NCBI GenBank assembly: GCA_963664595.2
Contig: CAXXOK010000003.1
Location: 1-64,000, forward strand
DNA: 64,000 nt
Source: CAXXOK01 sp963664595
Lineage (GTDB): Bacteria; Bacillota; Clostridia; Christensenellales; Aristaeellaceae
Direction of reading: 5' to 3'
The translations under genes were made by a program, and so were the position numbers. Under the pieces are notes generated by a model. It worked only from the letters and a program-made list of their open reading frames with translations, ran no database searches and had not been told where the DNA came from. Positions 36,875-44,675 of this stretch are shown piece after piece. Every line of letters starts with the position of its first letter. The stretch's first letter is position 1.

Positions 36875-38182
36875 CTACAGCAGACTGATGTTATCGCGTT
36901 GCTTGATATTTTTCATGGCGTTTTTCGTATCAAACACAATCGGGGCGTGCTGCGCAACCCACTCATAATCCACGCTGGTGTGCGCCGTTGTGATGATCAC
37001 GAGGTCGCTGTTTTCCAGCGCTTCGGCCGTGAGGGCTTCCAAACCCTTCAGCGTCTGGCCGTGGCGGGAAAAGCTTGGAATATAGGGATCGTAATACGTT
37101 ACGTCCGCCCCGTACGCCTTCAGCCGTTCCAGCACGCGGATGGCCGGGCTTTCGCGGTAGTCGTCGATATCCTGTTTATAAGCGACGCCCAGCAGAAGCA
37201 CCTTGGCACCGTTTAAGGATTTCCGTTCTCCGTTGAGCAGCTTCATCGCGCGCTGTGTGCAGTATTCCGGCATCTGATCGTTGATCATCATGCTGGATTC
37301 AATCATGGACGTATGAAAACCGTATTCCCGGGCCTTCCAGCTCAGGTAATAGGGATCCAGCGGAATGCAGTGCCCGCCGAGGCCCGGGCCCGGATAGAAC
37401 GCCTGAAAGCCGTAGGGCTTGGTTTTGGCGGCTTCGATAACCTCCCAGATGTTGATGTTCATCCGCTCGCACAGCATGGCCAGCTCGTTAATCAGGCCGA
37501 TATTCACGTTGCGGTAGGTGTTTTCCAGAATCTTTTCCATTTCCGCGATTGCCGGTGACGACACCCGCTGCACAGGCGCTTCCAGAACGGCCTCGTACAG
37601 GGTGGCGGCGATCTCCGTGCACTGCGGCGTTACGCCGCCGACCACCTTGGGCGTGTTGCGGGTTTTATACAGCAAATTGCCGGGGTCTACACGCTCGGGG
37701 GAAAACGCAAGGTAAAAATCCTTGCCGCATTGCAGCCCGCTGGATTCAAAAATCGGCTTGAGCAGCTCCTCCGTGGTGCCCGGATAAGTGGTGGATTCCA
37801 GCACGATCAGCATATCCCGGTGCATATAGGGCAGTATGCTTTCGCTGGAGGCCTGCACATAGCTGATGTCGGGCTGCTGGTGCTCGTCCAGCGGGGTAGG
37901 CACGGCGATGCATACGCAGTCGCAGCTTGCCACATCGCAGAAATCGCTGGTTGCCCGCAGCTTTCCGCTTTTTACGATTTCCTCCAGATCGTGGGTGACC
38001 ACATCCCCGATGTAGTTGCGGCCCTGGTTGACCATATCAACCTTCGCCTGCTGTACGTCGAACCCAACTACCTGAAACCCGGCCTTTGCCTTTTCCACCG
38101 CAAGCGGCAGCCCCACGTACCCGAGGCCTACCACGCCCAGCGTTGCGGTGCGGTTTTCTATTTTCTGTTTCAATGTCGGCAT
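36875..38182 (-). CDS. wbpA: WbpA-like UDP-N-acetylglucosamine 6-dehydrogenase
   Basis: 435 residues of the UDP-glucose/GDP-mannose dehydrogenase family: VVGLGYVGLPLAVEKAKAG at the NAD site, STTYPGTTEE, and GGHCIPLDPYYL, where family members have the conserved GHCIPxDP with its nearby active-site groups. It oxidises the C6 alcohol of UDP-GlcNAc (or an epimer) to the acid. The ribosome site is AAGGAG. It is the first gene of the wbpA-wbpB-wbpD operon. Confidence 0.9.
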   Translation of the reverse strand: MPTLKQKIENRTATLGVVGLGYVGLPLAVEKAKAGFQVVGFDVQQAKVDMVNQGRNYIGDVVTHDLEEIVKSGKLRATSDFCDVASCDCVCIAVPTPLDEHQQPDISYVQASSESILPYMHRDMLIVLESTTYPGTTEELLKPIFESSGLQCGKDFYLAFSPERVDPGNLLYKTRNTPKVVGGVTPQCTEIAATLYEAVLEAPVQRVSSPAIAEMEKILENTYRNVNIGLINELAMLCERMNINIWEVIEAAKTKPYGFQAFYPGPGLGGHCIPLDPYYLSWKAREYGFHTSMIESSMMINDQMPEYCTQRAMKLLNGERKSLNGAKVLLLGVAYKQDIDDYRESPAIRVLERLKAYGADVTYYDPYIPSFSRHGQTLKGLEALTAEALENSDLVIITTAHTSVDYEWVAQHAPIVFDTKNAMKNIKQRDNISLL

Positions 38183-38244
38183 TTCTCATGCTCCTTAACA
38201 ATCCATCGTATTTCAAACGTATAATCCATAACAAACAACGTCTT

Positions 38245-38274
38245 ATATTACTGTAAATACCGGGCTGTTGTCAA
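38245..38274 (-). promoter_or_regulatory. promoter of the wbp operon
   Basis: On the minus strand TTGACA (38274-38269) is followed after 18 bases by TAATAT (38250-38245), about 60 bases before the wbpA ATG. The rest of the gap to 38650 holds one open frame on the minus strand without a ribosome site, which I do not call. Confidence 0.65.
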
Positions 38275-38650
38275 TTTACCGGCAGCCCGGGACAAACAGC
38301 AATATGCGGGTTTTTGAATGCGTTACGGACATTGGGACGACATGTGTAATTTTTGTCAGAACATAAAATACCGATGGTTTTCACTGCTCCGCAAGCCCGA
38401 ACCATGATGTGTGATTCTTCGTTTGCTCAATAGTAAGCGGAGCGATATTGTCTTCTGCGGTTCGATTCCGTTTGATGGATTTGGTTGATCTATCGCGGCT
38501 GGATACGCGGCCGGAATATGGGAAACAGAATCAATAAGCTCCATTTGACAAAAACAGCGTAAGCATTTCTTGCTCAAACGATTTCCCGATTTGCTTTGAG
38601 GCTGTCTTTCTGCTGATATCACAGCGCGTTATAAAGCCAGAATCAAAAAC

Positions 38651-38688
38651 TGCCGCGGTGATGACGTCTGATCATCGCCGCGGCAGCG
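38651..38688 (-). terminator. terminator of the glycyl-tRNA synthetase gene
   Basis: CTGCCGCGGTGATGA and TCATCGCCGCGGCAG form a near-perfect 15-base-pair stem. On the minus strand it is followed by TTTTTGATT and lies 28 bases after the gene end. Confidence 0.9.
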
Positions 38689-38716
38689 TTTTCGTATCGT
38701 GGTATGGTTTTCTGGA

Positions 38717-40093
38717 TTATTGGAACTGAATACGCGCCTTGATATACGCGGCAACATCCTCGAGCTTTAACACTTCCTGCTGCATCGTGTCGCGGTCGCG
38801 CACGGTGACGGTGCTATTGTTGAGGGTGTCCTCATCCACCGTAATGGCGTAGGGCGTTCCGTAGATTTCGCTTCGGCGGTAGCGCTTGCCGATGCTGCCG
38901 GTTTCGTCGTAATCAACGGCAAATTCTTTGGACAGCATCTGGAAGATTTCCCGGGCCTTTTCGGAATGCTTCTTTTTAATCAGGGGTAGGATGGTAGCCT
39001 TGTAGGGGGCCAGGAAGGGGTGGAACTTCATAACCTCGCGGGTGGTGCCGTCGGGAAGCTCTTCCTCATGATAGGCTTCGAACAGGAAGGCCAGCACGCC
39101 GCGATCGACGCCCACAGTGGATTCCACAATATAGGGGATGAAGCGTTCGTTGGTTACGGGATCCAAATACTCCATCTTCTGGCCGGAAAACTTCTGGTGC
39201 TGGGTCAGGTCGTAATTGGTTCTGTCGTGGGTGCCGTTCAGCTCGCCGAAGCCGAAGGGGAACAAATACTCCACATCGCAGGCGGCGGCGGCATAGAAAA
39301 CCAGCTTTTCATGGTCGTGGAACCGCAGCTTTTCTTCCGGCAGACCCAGATCAATGTAGAACTGGCGGGCATATTCCTTGAAATGCTCGTACAGCTCTAT
39401 ATCCGTGCCGGGCTTACAGAACGTCTGATGCTCCATCTGCTCAAACTCAAGGGTACGGAAGGTGAAATTTCCCGGAGTCACCTCATTGCGGAACGCCTTG
39501 CCGACCTGGCCGATGCTGAAGGGCAGCTTGCTGCGGGTGGTGCGCAGCACGTTTAAAAAGTTCACATATTCGCCCTGAGCGTTTTCGGGCCGCAGGTAGA
39601 CCACGGACTTGTTATCATCCACGGTGCCGCGGTAGGTTTCAAACATCAGGCTGAAGCGGCGCACGCCGGTAAAATCCTGATGCCCGCACGCGGGGCATTT
39701 GATGTGGTTGCTTGCGATATATTCCTGCATTTCTTCAAGCGTCATGCTCTCTGCGCTGACCGTGCCGCCGGAGGCTTCGCTGATGAAGTTGTCGGCCCTG
39801 AACCTGGCCTTGCAGTGCTTGCAGTCGATTTTGGGGTCGGAGAAGGAGGCCACGTGGCCGCTGGCTTCCCATACGCGGGGGTGCATCAGGATGCCGGCAT
39901 CGATTTCGTAGCTGTTTTCCCGTTCCTGAATAAAGCGCTTTCTCCAAGCGTCCTTGAAATTATTCTTCAGGCGGGCGCCCAGAGGACCGTAGTCCCACGT
40001 GTTTGCCAGACCGCCGTAAATTTCGCTGCCCTGGTAGATGAAACCATACTGCTGACAAAAGCTTGATAAAGCCTCAATTGTCATTTCCTTCAT
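38717..40093 (-). CDS. glyQS: glycyl-tRNA synthetase, dimeric single-chain type
   Basis: 458 residues of class II synthetase: FIYQGSEIYGGLANTWDYGPLG at the start, the zinc-knuckle cysteines CKHC... CPACGH, the class II motif 2 FRNEVTPGNFTFRTLEFEQMEHQ, and a C-terminal anticodon-binding domain. It charges tRNA-Gly and is essential. No T-box leader is present: the promoter lies only about 60 bases upstream. It lies just outside the integrated element, between two direct IS256 copies. Confidence 0.96.
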   Translation of the reverse strand: MKEMTIEALSSFCQQYGFIYQGSEIYGGLANTWDYGPLGARLKNNFKDAWRKRFIQERENSYEIDAGILMHPRVWEASGHVASFSDPKIDCKHCKARFRADNFISEASGGTVSAESMTLEEMQEYIASNHIKCPACGHQDFTGVRRFSLMFETYRGTVDDNKSVVYLRPENAQGEYVNFLNVLRTTRSKLPFSIGQVGKAFRNEVTPGNFTFRTLEFEQMEHQTFCKPGTDIELYEHFKEYARQFYIDLGLPEEKLRFHDHEKLVFYAAAACDVEYLFPFGFGELNGTHDRTNYDLTQHQKFSGQKMEYLDPVTNERFIPYIVESTVGVDRGVLAFLFEAYHEEELPDGTTREVMKFHPFLAPYKATILPLIKKKHSEKAREIFQMLSKEFAVDYDETGSIGKRYRRSEIYGTPYAITVDEDTLNNSTVTVRDRDTMQQEVLKLEDVAAYIKARIQFQ

Positions 40094-40155
40094 AATGATG
40101 ACATACCCCTTTCCTTGGATGGGAAACGCATTGAATAGAATAATGCATATTTCAG

Positions 40156-40183
40156 AATAATATCATATCTCGAAAAAAAGTCA
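40156..40183 (-). promoter_or_regulatory. promoter of the glycyl-tRNA synthetase gene
   Basis: Minus-strand TTGACT (40183-40178) and TATTAT (40161-40156), 16 bases apart, are about 60 bases before the ATG. There is no room for a T-box. Confidence 0.7.
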
Positions 40184-40254
40184 ACAGAATGCTTGATGGT
40201 TAAGGGGTTAGGTATGAATTACGATGGAGTGGTTTATAATTGATTTTATGTGTG

Positions 40255-40315
40255 ACTAGCAGTCTTGTCTAACGTCTATATGTTTCATTTCCTGATGTTA
40301 GACAAGACTGCTAGT
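40255..40315. repeat. perfect 19-base inverted repeat outside the left attachment site
   Basis: ACTAGCAGTCTTGTCTAAC (40255-40273) is the exact complement of 40297-40315, with a 23-base loop and no T-run on either side. It is 100 bases from the left attachment site. It could be the end of a small transposable repeat or a protein-binding site. The flanking 40184-40414 region has no gene. Confidence 0.75.
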
Positions 40316-40414
40316 TATACAGAAAACACTGAAAACGGACAAATATCAAACCATTTCGCTTAAAACAAACAAAAAAGAAAACCGTCAATCCCTTTCAGGA
40401 TAACGATTTCCTTA

Positions 40415-40460
40415 TGGTGAGCCTGGCGGGATTCGAACCCACGACCTTTTGATTCGTAGT
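40415..40460. repeat. left attachment site: 46-base copy of the tRNA-Arg 3' half
   Basis: The 46 bases match 63335-63380 with one difference (T at 40424, C at 63344). They cover the tRNA from the anticodon loop to the CCA end. The match stops abruptly in the anticodon loop, a usual crossover place for tyrosine integrases. The copy lacks the 5' half and is not a functional tRNA. Confidence 0.93.
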
Positions 40461-40644
40461 TCCTACTTTGAAGAAAATAACATATGCAGATGGCATGTGA
40501 TTTCTGCGGCTGAGGGGTGCTGTTTCAAGAGCGTTCTCCGACATTCCGCATTAGAATTGCTATATCTGTGTGCGGAAAGTATTGACGCTGGAATTTGATT
40601 AGGGGATCGGTCAAGCCATGCTTGACCGCATAGGTTGAAAGCCG

Positions 40645-40716
40645 ATGAATACTAGAGAAACAAAGGCTTGGATCAAGATTGATAGTTTGCTTGAAGAGAC
40701 TGGATGGCGTTTCTGA
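40645..40716 (+). pseudogene. 23-codon remnant resembling the start of a type I restriction R subunit
   Basis: ATG at 40645 opens a frame with ETKAWIKIDSLLEETGW, which resembles the N-terminus of HsdR/DEAD-type restriction subunits, then stops. A second fragment without a start (40750-40863, containing EKQHQDFSENFEKIS) follows. The TGTGTGC-GGAAAGT-ATTGAC sequence just upstream (40567) is nearly the same as the one before abiEi. The region 40461-41167 otherwise holds no gene. Confidence 0.35.
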
Positions 40717-41130
40717 AGCAATGGTGATAGCTCCGCTAATGCCTGCTAGAAGCAGCTGGAAATGATAGAAAAACAGCATCAGGATTTCAGTGAGAATTTT
40801 GAAAAGATCAGCAGTTGTTTCTACTGCAATGACTACGTGGGCACGCCCGAAATTGAACAATGAAAGAACATATAGACCAGCCGCAAAACCCATGTAAAAT
40901 AAAGCGTTGATCGTTGTTTTTTTCGCTTGTTTGGAATATTTACCACAAAAAGCGGCTTTTCCCTCAAAAAAGGTTAAAATGATAGAAGATCAAAACCACT
41001 GTAGGAGGTCTTGATCTTCAGCAGGAGGATTGTTTGGTTGAAAACAGCACTCAAAAACGCTTCGTTATTTCAATATAGGTTTCCAAAGAAAAATAAAGCC
41101 GCTATGTTATATACATTAGTTTCTTGTAGT

Positions 41131-41166
41131 GATACGTAAGGTAGTAAGCAAGATAATAAGCAAGTT
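41131..41166. repeat. direct repeat upstream of the fic gene
   Basis: GATACGTAAGGTAGTAAGCA followed by AGATAATAAGCAAGTT contains two ATAAGCAAG-like units. A shorter version lies right after the fic gene at 42231. It overlaps the promoter region, so operator sites or a recombination scar are both possible. Confidence 0.6.
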
Positions 41167-41167
41167 G

Positions 41168-41196
41168 TTGATAATAATAATAAAATCCGGTATAAT
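41168..41196 (+). promoter_or_regulatory. promoter of the fic gene
   Basis: TTGATA (41168-41173), a 17-base spacer and a perfect TATAAT (41191-41196), with the start codon about 28 bases downstream. Confidence 0.75.
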
Positions 41197-41223
41197 AACA
41201 GTATAGGAATAGAGGTGATTACC

Positions 41224-42216
41224 GTGGATGTTTACACGCCGCCCTTTACCATCACAAACCGTATGGTTGCTGTCATTTCACAGATAGCCGAGAAGCTGGG
41301 GCATATCAGCAATTACCGTGAGTTCGAGTCAAAGCCATACCTGAGACGAAACAATCGTATCCGGTCCATACATTCCTCGCTTGCCATCGAAGCCAATTCC
41401 TTGTCACTGGACGAAGTGAAAGGTGTTATTGATGGGAAAACTGTTATAGGCCAACAGAAAGAGATTCAGGAAGTCAAAAACGCATATCGGGCTTATGAGG
41501 AGATCGGCACGTTGGACCCGTATTCGCTTGAAGATCTAAAACGAATCCACGGAATCATGACTTATTTGACCGTTGCGGAATCGGGCACATTCCGACAGGG
41601 CGGGGAAGGCGTTTTCAATGGGGATCGCTGCATATTCATGGCGCCTCCCGCAAAGCTCGTTCCGGATCTGATGGATCAGCTTTTCACATGGATGCGCCAT
41701 GCTGCTGGAGAAATTCATCCGCTGATTCTTTCCTCGGTGTTTCATTACGAATTCGTGTTCATCCATCCGTTCTCTGACGGCAATGGCCGCATGGCGCGCT
41801 TGTGGCAAACCGGCTTGCTGTCGCAATGGAATCCCGTTTTCCAATACCTGCCGATCGAAAGCCGTATTCATGAGTACCAGTCCGCATACTATGATTCAAT
41901 ATCCGGCTGTCACAGCGCCGGGAAATCGGACGGCTTTATTGAGTTCATGCTGGACAAAATCAATGAAACGCTCGATTTGGCGTTGACGCAGGCATCCTCG
42001 GATAATGCGTATCTGTCGGAATACGTGCAAAGGCTGCTGGGCGTCATGGAGTATGATGTGCCGTATACTGCCACGCAAATCATGGAAGCCTTGCATCTGA
42101 AATCCAAGGAAACGCTCCGGAAGCATTACATTAACCCGGCATTGGAAATGGGTCTTATTGTTATGGGCGTTCCGGACAAGCCGACCAGCAGAAACCAGAC
42201 CTATATCCGCAAGTAA
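41224..42216 (+). CDS. Fic-domain protein with N-terminal inhibitory helix and C-terminal winged helix
   Basis: The GTG at 41224 is placed by AGAGGTGATT just upstream; about 330 residues. The core motif HPFSDGNGRMAR near residue 182 is the full active site for moving AMP (or a similar group) from a nucleotide to a target protein. Near residue 52, SLAIEAN fits the (S/T)xxxE(x)N inhibitory helix, so the enzyme would be self-inhibited (class II). The C-terminal ATQIMEALHLKSKETLRKHY region is a winged helix. It stands alone with its own promoter, with repeats on each side. Role likely regulatory or toxin-like. Confidence 0.9.
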   Translation: MDVYTPPFTITNRMVAVISQIAEKLGHISNYREFESKPYLRRNNRIRSIHSSLAIEANSLSLDEVKGVIDGKTVIGQQKEIQEVKNAYRAYEEIGTLDPYSLEDLKRIHGIMTYLTVAESGTFRQGGEGVFNGDRCIFMAPPAKLVPDLMDQLFTWMRHAAGEIHPLILSSVFHYEFVFIHPFSDGNGRMARLWQTGLLSQWNPVFQYLPIESRIHEYQSAYYDSISGCHSAGKSDGFIEFMLDKINETLDLALTQASSDNAYLSEYVQRLLGVMEYDVPYTATQIMEALHLKSKETLRKHYINPALEMGLIVMGVPDKPTSRNQTYIRK

Positions 42217-42230
42217 TCCACTGTGCAGAT

Positions 42231-42254
42231 AATACGTAAGATAATAAGCAAGTT
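42231..42254. repeat. direct repeat downstream of the fic gene
   Basis: AATACGTAAGATAATAAGCA then AGTT, matching the upstream repeat at 41131 with a few bases deleted. The two copies bracket the fic gene. Confidence 0.6.
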
Positions 42255-42268
42255 ATGAAAAGGCGCCT

Positions 42269-42409
42269 ATGGATTTTTCCACGGACGCCCGTTTGATTAT
42301 TCTACTGAGTTTGGATAAAGCGAGAAGTTCAGTATTAGCAGTGAAAAAACTTGGTTTTAGTTACAGCGCAATTATCAACTGTAGAATCGCTTTGAAGAAA
42401 ATAAAGTAA
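42269..42409 (+). CDS. small hypothetical protein (46 residues)
   Basis: ATG at 42269 to TAA at 42407; ends KKLGFSYSAIINCRIALKKIK. There is no strong ribosome site and no family that I recognise. It may be a relic cut off from something on the far side of the IS. An inverted repeat, TATTTCAAT/ATTGAAATA, follows at about 42425-42452. Confidence 0.25.
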   Translation: MDFSTDARLIILLSLDKARSSVLAVKKLGFSYSAIINCRIALKKIK

Positions 42410-42464
42410 ATATGTCGATACGTTATTTCAATATATATTGAAAAATTGAAATAGCACATGCTAT

Positions 42465-43801
42465 GCTAGTGTCAAGAAAAGGTTGCAATTTCAGGGCTCC
42501 GAACGATGCATCAAGCGGCTTTGCCGAGCAATCCCTGCAGGGATTGCTCGCTGAGGTAGGCGCGGGAAACCGACCAGTCCTCAGCGTATTCGATCAGGTA
42601 GGTCGTCACGAGCCGCACATACGATTCCTGATTGGGGAAGATCCCGACAACGCGTGTTCGCCGCCGGATTTCCTTGTTAAGCCGTTCCAGCATATTGGTC
42701 GAAGCGATCCTGCGCGCGTCCAAATCCGGAAAGCCATAGAAGGACAGGGAATCCTCCAACCCATTGTCCAGCGTTTCAATGGCCTTGGGAAAGCGCTTTT
42801 CGTAAGTTTCCGCTAATTCTTCAGCCCGTTGCCTCGCCAGCGCAGCGCTTGACACCAGCCAGATTTCCTTGAGATGTTTGGCAAAGGTGTCCTTTTCTTT
42901 GTGCGATACATGGGCGAGGATATCCCGCATGAAATGCACCTTGCATCGTTGCCATGACGCACCGGGAAAGCTTTCCCGGATGGCGCGGATTAACCCGGCA
43001 TTCGCGTCCGATACGACCAGTGCAGGCGTTTCCAATCCACGGATCTTCAACTGCGTGAACAGATGCTTATAGCTGCTGGTGGATTCCTCCAGCATCGGCT
43101 CAACGGCCAGCACTTCGCGTTTTCCCTGCGTGTTCACGCCGCATACGATCAGGATCGCCATACTCACGACCTTCCCATTGAAACGCACCTTCTCATACAG
43201 TGCATCCACCCATAGCACAGGATAGCGTGTGTCGGACAAAGATCGATTGCGGAAAGCTTCCACTTGCTCGTTGAGTCCCTTCGTCATGACGCTTACCTGG
43301 CTGTGCGACAGGTTTTCTATCCCCAGTCGCTTGGCCAATTTTTCGATCTTGCGCGTGGACACGCCCTGCACAAACGCTTCCTGCACCACCTCAATCAGGG
43401 CTGCTTCGCTTCGTTTGCGTTCGGTGATGAAAAACGGGATGTACCCGCCGTTTCTGGCTTTGGGTATGAGCAGGTACATTGTTCCCATCCGTGTATCCAG
43501 CCTTCTGGGCCGGTAGCCGCTGCGATACCCTCCGCGCCCTTCGCTGCGTTCGTTCTTTTCCGCTCCCAACTGCCCGGATATCTCTGCCTCCATGAGCTGA
43601 TCGCAGAGCCACTTCAGCATATTGAGCATTGGGTCGGGTTTCCCCATGCATTCCAGTAGTAATTCCGTCAGGTTTATGGTACGCTTTCCTTGTGCCATTA
43701 GGGGTTCTCCTTTCGAATGTATCTCTCAATTCATTCTTTCGGAGCCCTAATGGTTTTTCCATCTCTCTTTTCCTAAATTGCAACCTTTATTGTACGCTAT
43801 C
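42465..43801 (-). mobile_element. IS256-family insertion sequence, copy 2 (no target duplication)
   Basis: Same 1,337 bases and ends as copy 1. The flanking 8-mers (CATGCTAT left, ACTGATGC right) do not match, so this copy has lost its target duplication through an adjacent deletion or recombination between copies. It separates the fic gene from the abiE operon. Same orientation as copy 1, 8.8 kb apart. Confidence 0.92.
42511..43698 (-). CDS. IS256-family transposase, copy 2
   Basis: The 395-residue product is identical to that of copy 1, including both catalytic Asp (LWVDALY, LVVSDANAG) and the Glu (NMLERLNKE). The only base difference that I noticed, at 43177 (A for G), is silent (Asn codon). 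Intact and probably able to act on both copies. Confidence 0.96.
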   Translation of the reverse strand: MAQGKRTINLTELLLECMGKPDPMLNMLKWLCDQLMEAEISGQLGAEKNERSEGRGGYRSGYRPRRLDTRMGTMYLLIPKARNGGYIPFFITERKRSEAALIEVVQEAFVQGVSTRKIEKLAKRLGIENLSHSQVSVMTKGLNEQVEAFRNRSLSDTRYPVLWVDALYEKVRFNGKVVSMAILIVCGVNTQGKREVLAVEPMLEESTSSYKHLFTQLKIRGLETPALVVSDANAGLIRAIRESFPGASWQRCKVHFMRDILAHVSHKEKDTFAKHLKEIWLVSSAALARQRAEELAETYEKRFPKAIETLDNGLEDSLSFYGFPDLDARRIASTNMLERLNKEIRRRTRVVGIFPNQESYVRLVTTYLIEYAEDWSVSRAYLSEQSLQGLLGKAA

Positions 43802-43860
43802 ACTGATGCCTGTTGGTAACAGTTGTTTTAACTTATATAAGTAATAAATAATTCGTTTGG

Positions 43861-43968
43861 ATGTATTGTGTTTCCTTCTCGTATAGAAAAATTGCAAATA
43901 AATATGCCGTTTCACGTCGTATGCTGGCTGTTGAGAAAACTCTATCTGACTTGTCGAATGAAGATTGA
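43861..43968 (+). pseudogene. 35-codon fragment to the right of IS copy 2
   Basis: ATG at 43861, ending at TGA 43966; reads YRKIANKYAVSRRMLAVEKT, suggesting a bit of a helix-turn-helix. No ribosome site. It may be the tail of a gene truncated when the IS flank was deleted. Confidence 0.25.
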
Positions 43969-43974
43969 AAAATC

Positions 43975-44059
43975 TGTGTGCAAAAAGTATTGACCACGGT
44001 TTTTAATTTATGCTATTATACTATCAGCTTACAAAGAATAATGATTGTGTGCGAAAAGT
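43975..44059 (+). promoter_or_regulatory. promoter and candidate AbiEi operator of the six-gene operon
   Basis: TTGACC (43990-43995), 18 bases, then an extended -10 (TGC-TATTAT, ending 44019). Direct repeats TGTGTGCAAAAAGT (43975-43988) and TGTGTGCGAAAAGT (44046-44059) bracket the promoter, so a bound dimer could cover it. AbiEi antitoxins are known to repress their own promoters; these repeats are the obvious candidate sites here. Confidence 0.65.
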
Positions 44060-44069
44060 TGGTGAGCGG

Positions 44070-44675
44070 ATGGTAAAAAAGGATACTGCAAAGCAAGTGG
44101 TTGCGGCATTGGGAGGAATAGCAAAGACAGCTGATTTTCTCTCGGCTGGTCTAAGCAAAACGGATGTCTGCGCGCTTCATAACGAGGGTTACCTTGAACG
44201 TATCAGGCATGGTTACTACCAGCTTGCTGATAATGCGGCTATCATGGAGGAGCAACTTATTGCCACACTCATCCCGGAGGGGATCGTATGCGTAGAATCC
44301 GCACTCTTTCATTATGGCTATAGCGATTTCTCCCCAAGAGTCTGGACAATTGCCGTGCCGCGTACCATTTCTCGTGCTAAGTTGAAAATTGATGCGCTCC
44401 GTATAAAACCGTACTATATTCCCAAAGAAAATTATGAACTTGGAAAGACAACCTCCAACTTCAATGGTGTTACGCTTGCGGTATATGACAGGGAACGCAC
44501 AATCTGCGATTGTTTCAAATACCGCACAAAGCTTGATAACGAAACGTTTAACAAAGCAATTCACGCCTATGTTGCGGATGATAATAAAAACCTTAATAAT
44601 CTTTCCAAGTACGCAAAGAAACTCGGCGTTTTTAAAAGCGTAAGCGCATTGATGGAGGTGCTGCTCAATGGCTGA
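44070..44675 (+). CDS. abiEi: AbiEi-family antitoxin/transcriptional regulator
   Basis: The start at 44070 is preferred to the ATG at 44010 because the latter lies inside the promoter. About 201 residues: an N-terminal winged helix (AKTADFLSAGLSKTDVCALHNEGYLERIRHGYYQL) and the AbiEi C-terminal domain (GIVCVESALFHYGYSD, YDRERTICDCF). It neutralises the AbiEii toxin and represses the operon in known type IV systems. The stop overlaps abiEii by eight bases. Confidence 0.92.
   Translation: MVKKDTAKQVVAALGGIAKTADFLSAGLSKTDVCALHNEGYLERIRHGYYQLADNAAIMEEQLIATLIPEGIVCVESALFHYGYSDFSPRVWTIAVPRTISRAKLKIDALRIKPYYIPKENYELGKTTSNFNGVTLAVYDRERTICDCFKYRTKLDNETFNKAIHAYVADDNKNLNNLSKYAKKLGVFKSVSALMEVLLNG

Noticed and set aside
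38356..38622. 88-codon minus-strand frame between wbpA and glyQS
   Set aside because: No ribosome site, no recognisable family, and composition like non-coding DNA.
40094..40160. T-box leader before the glycyl-tRNA synthetase gene
   Set aside because: Only about 60 bases separate promoter and start, and no T-box or specifier-loop sequence is seen.
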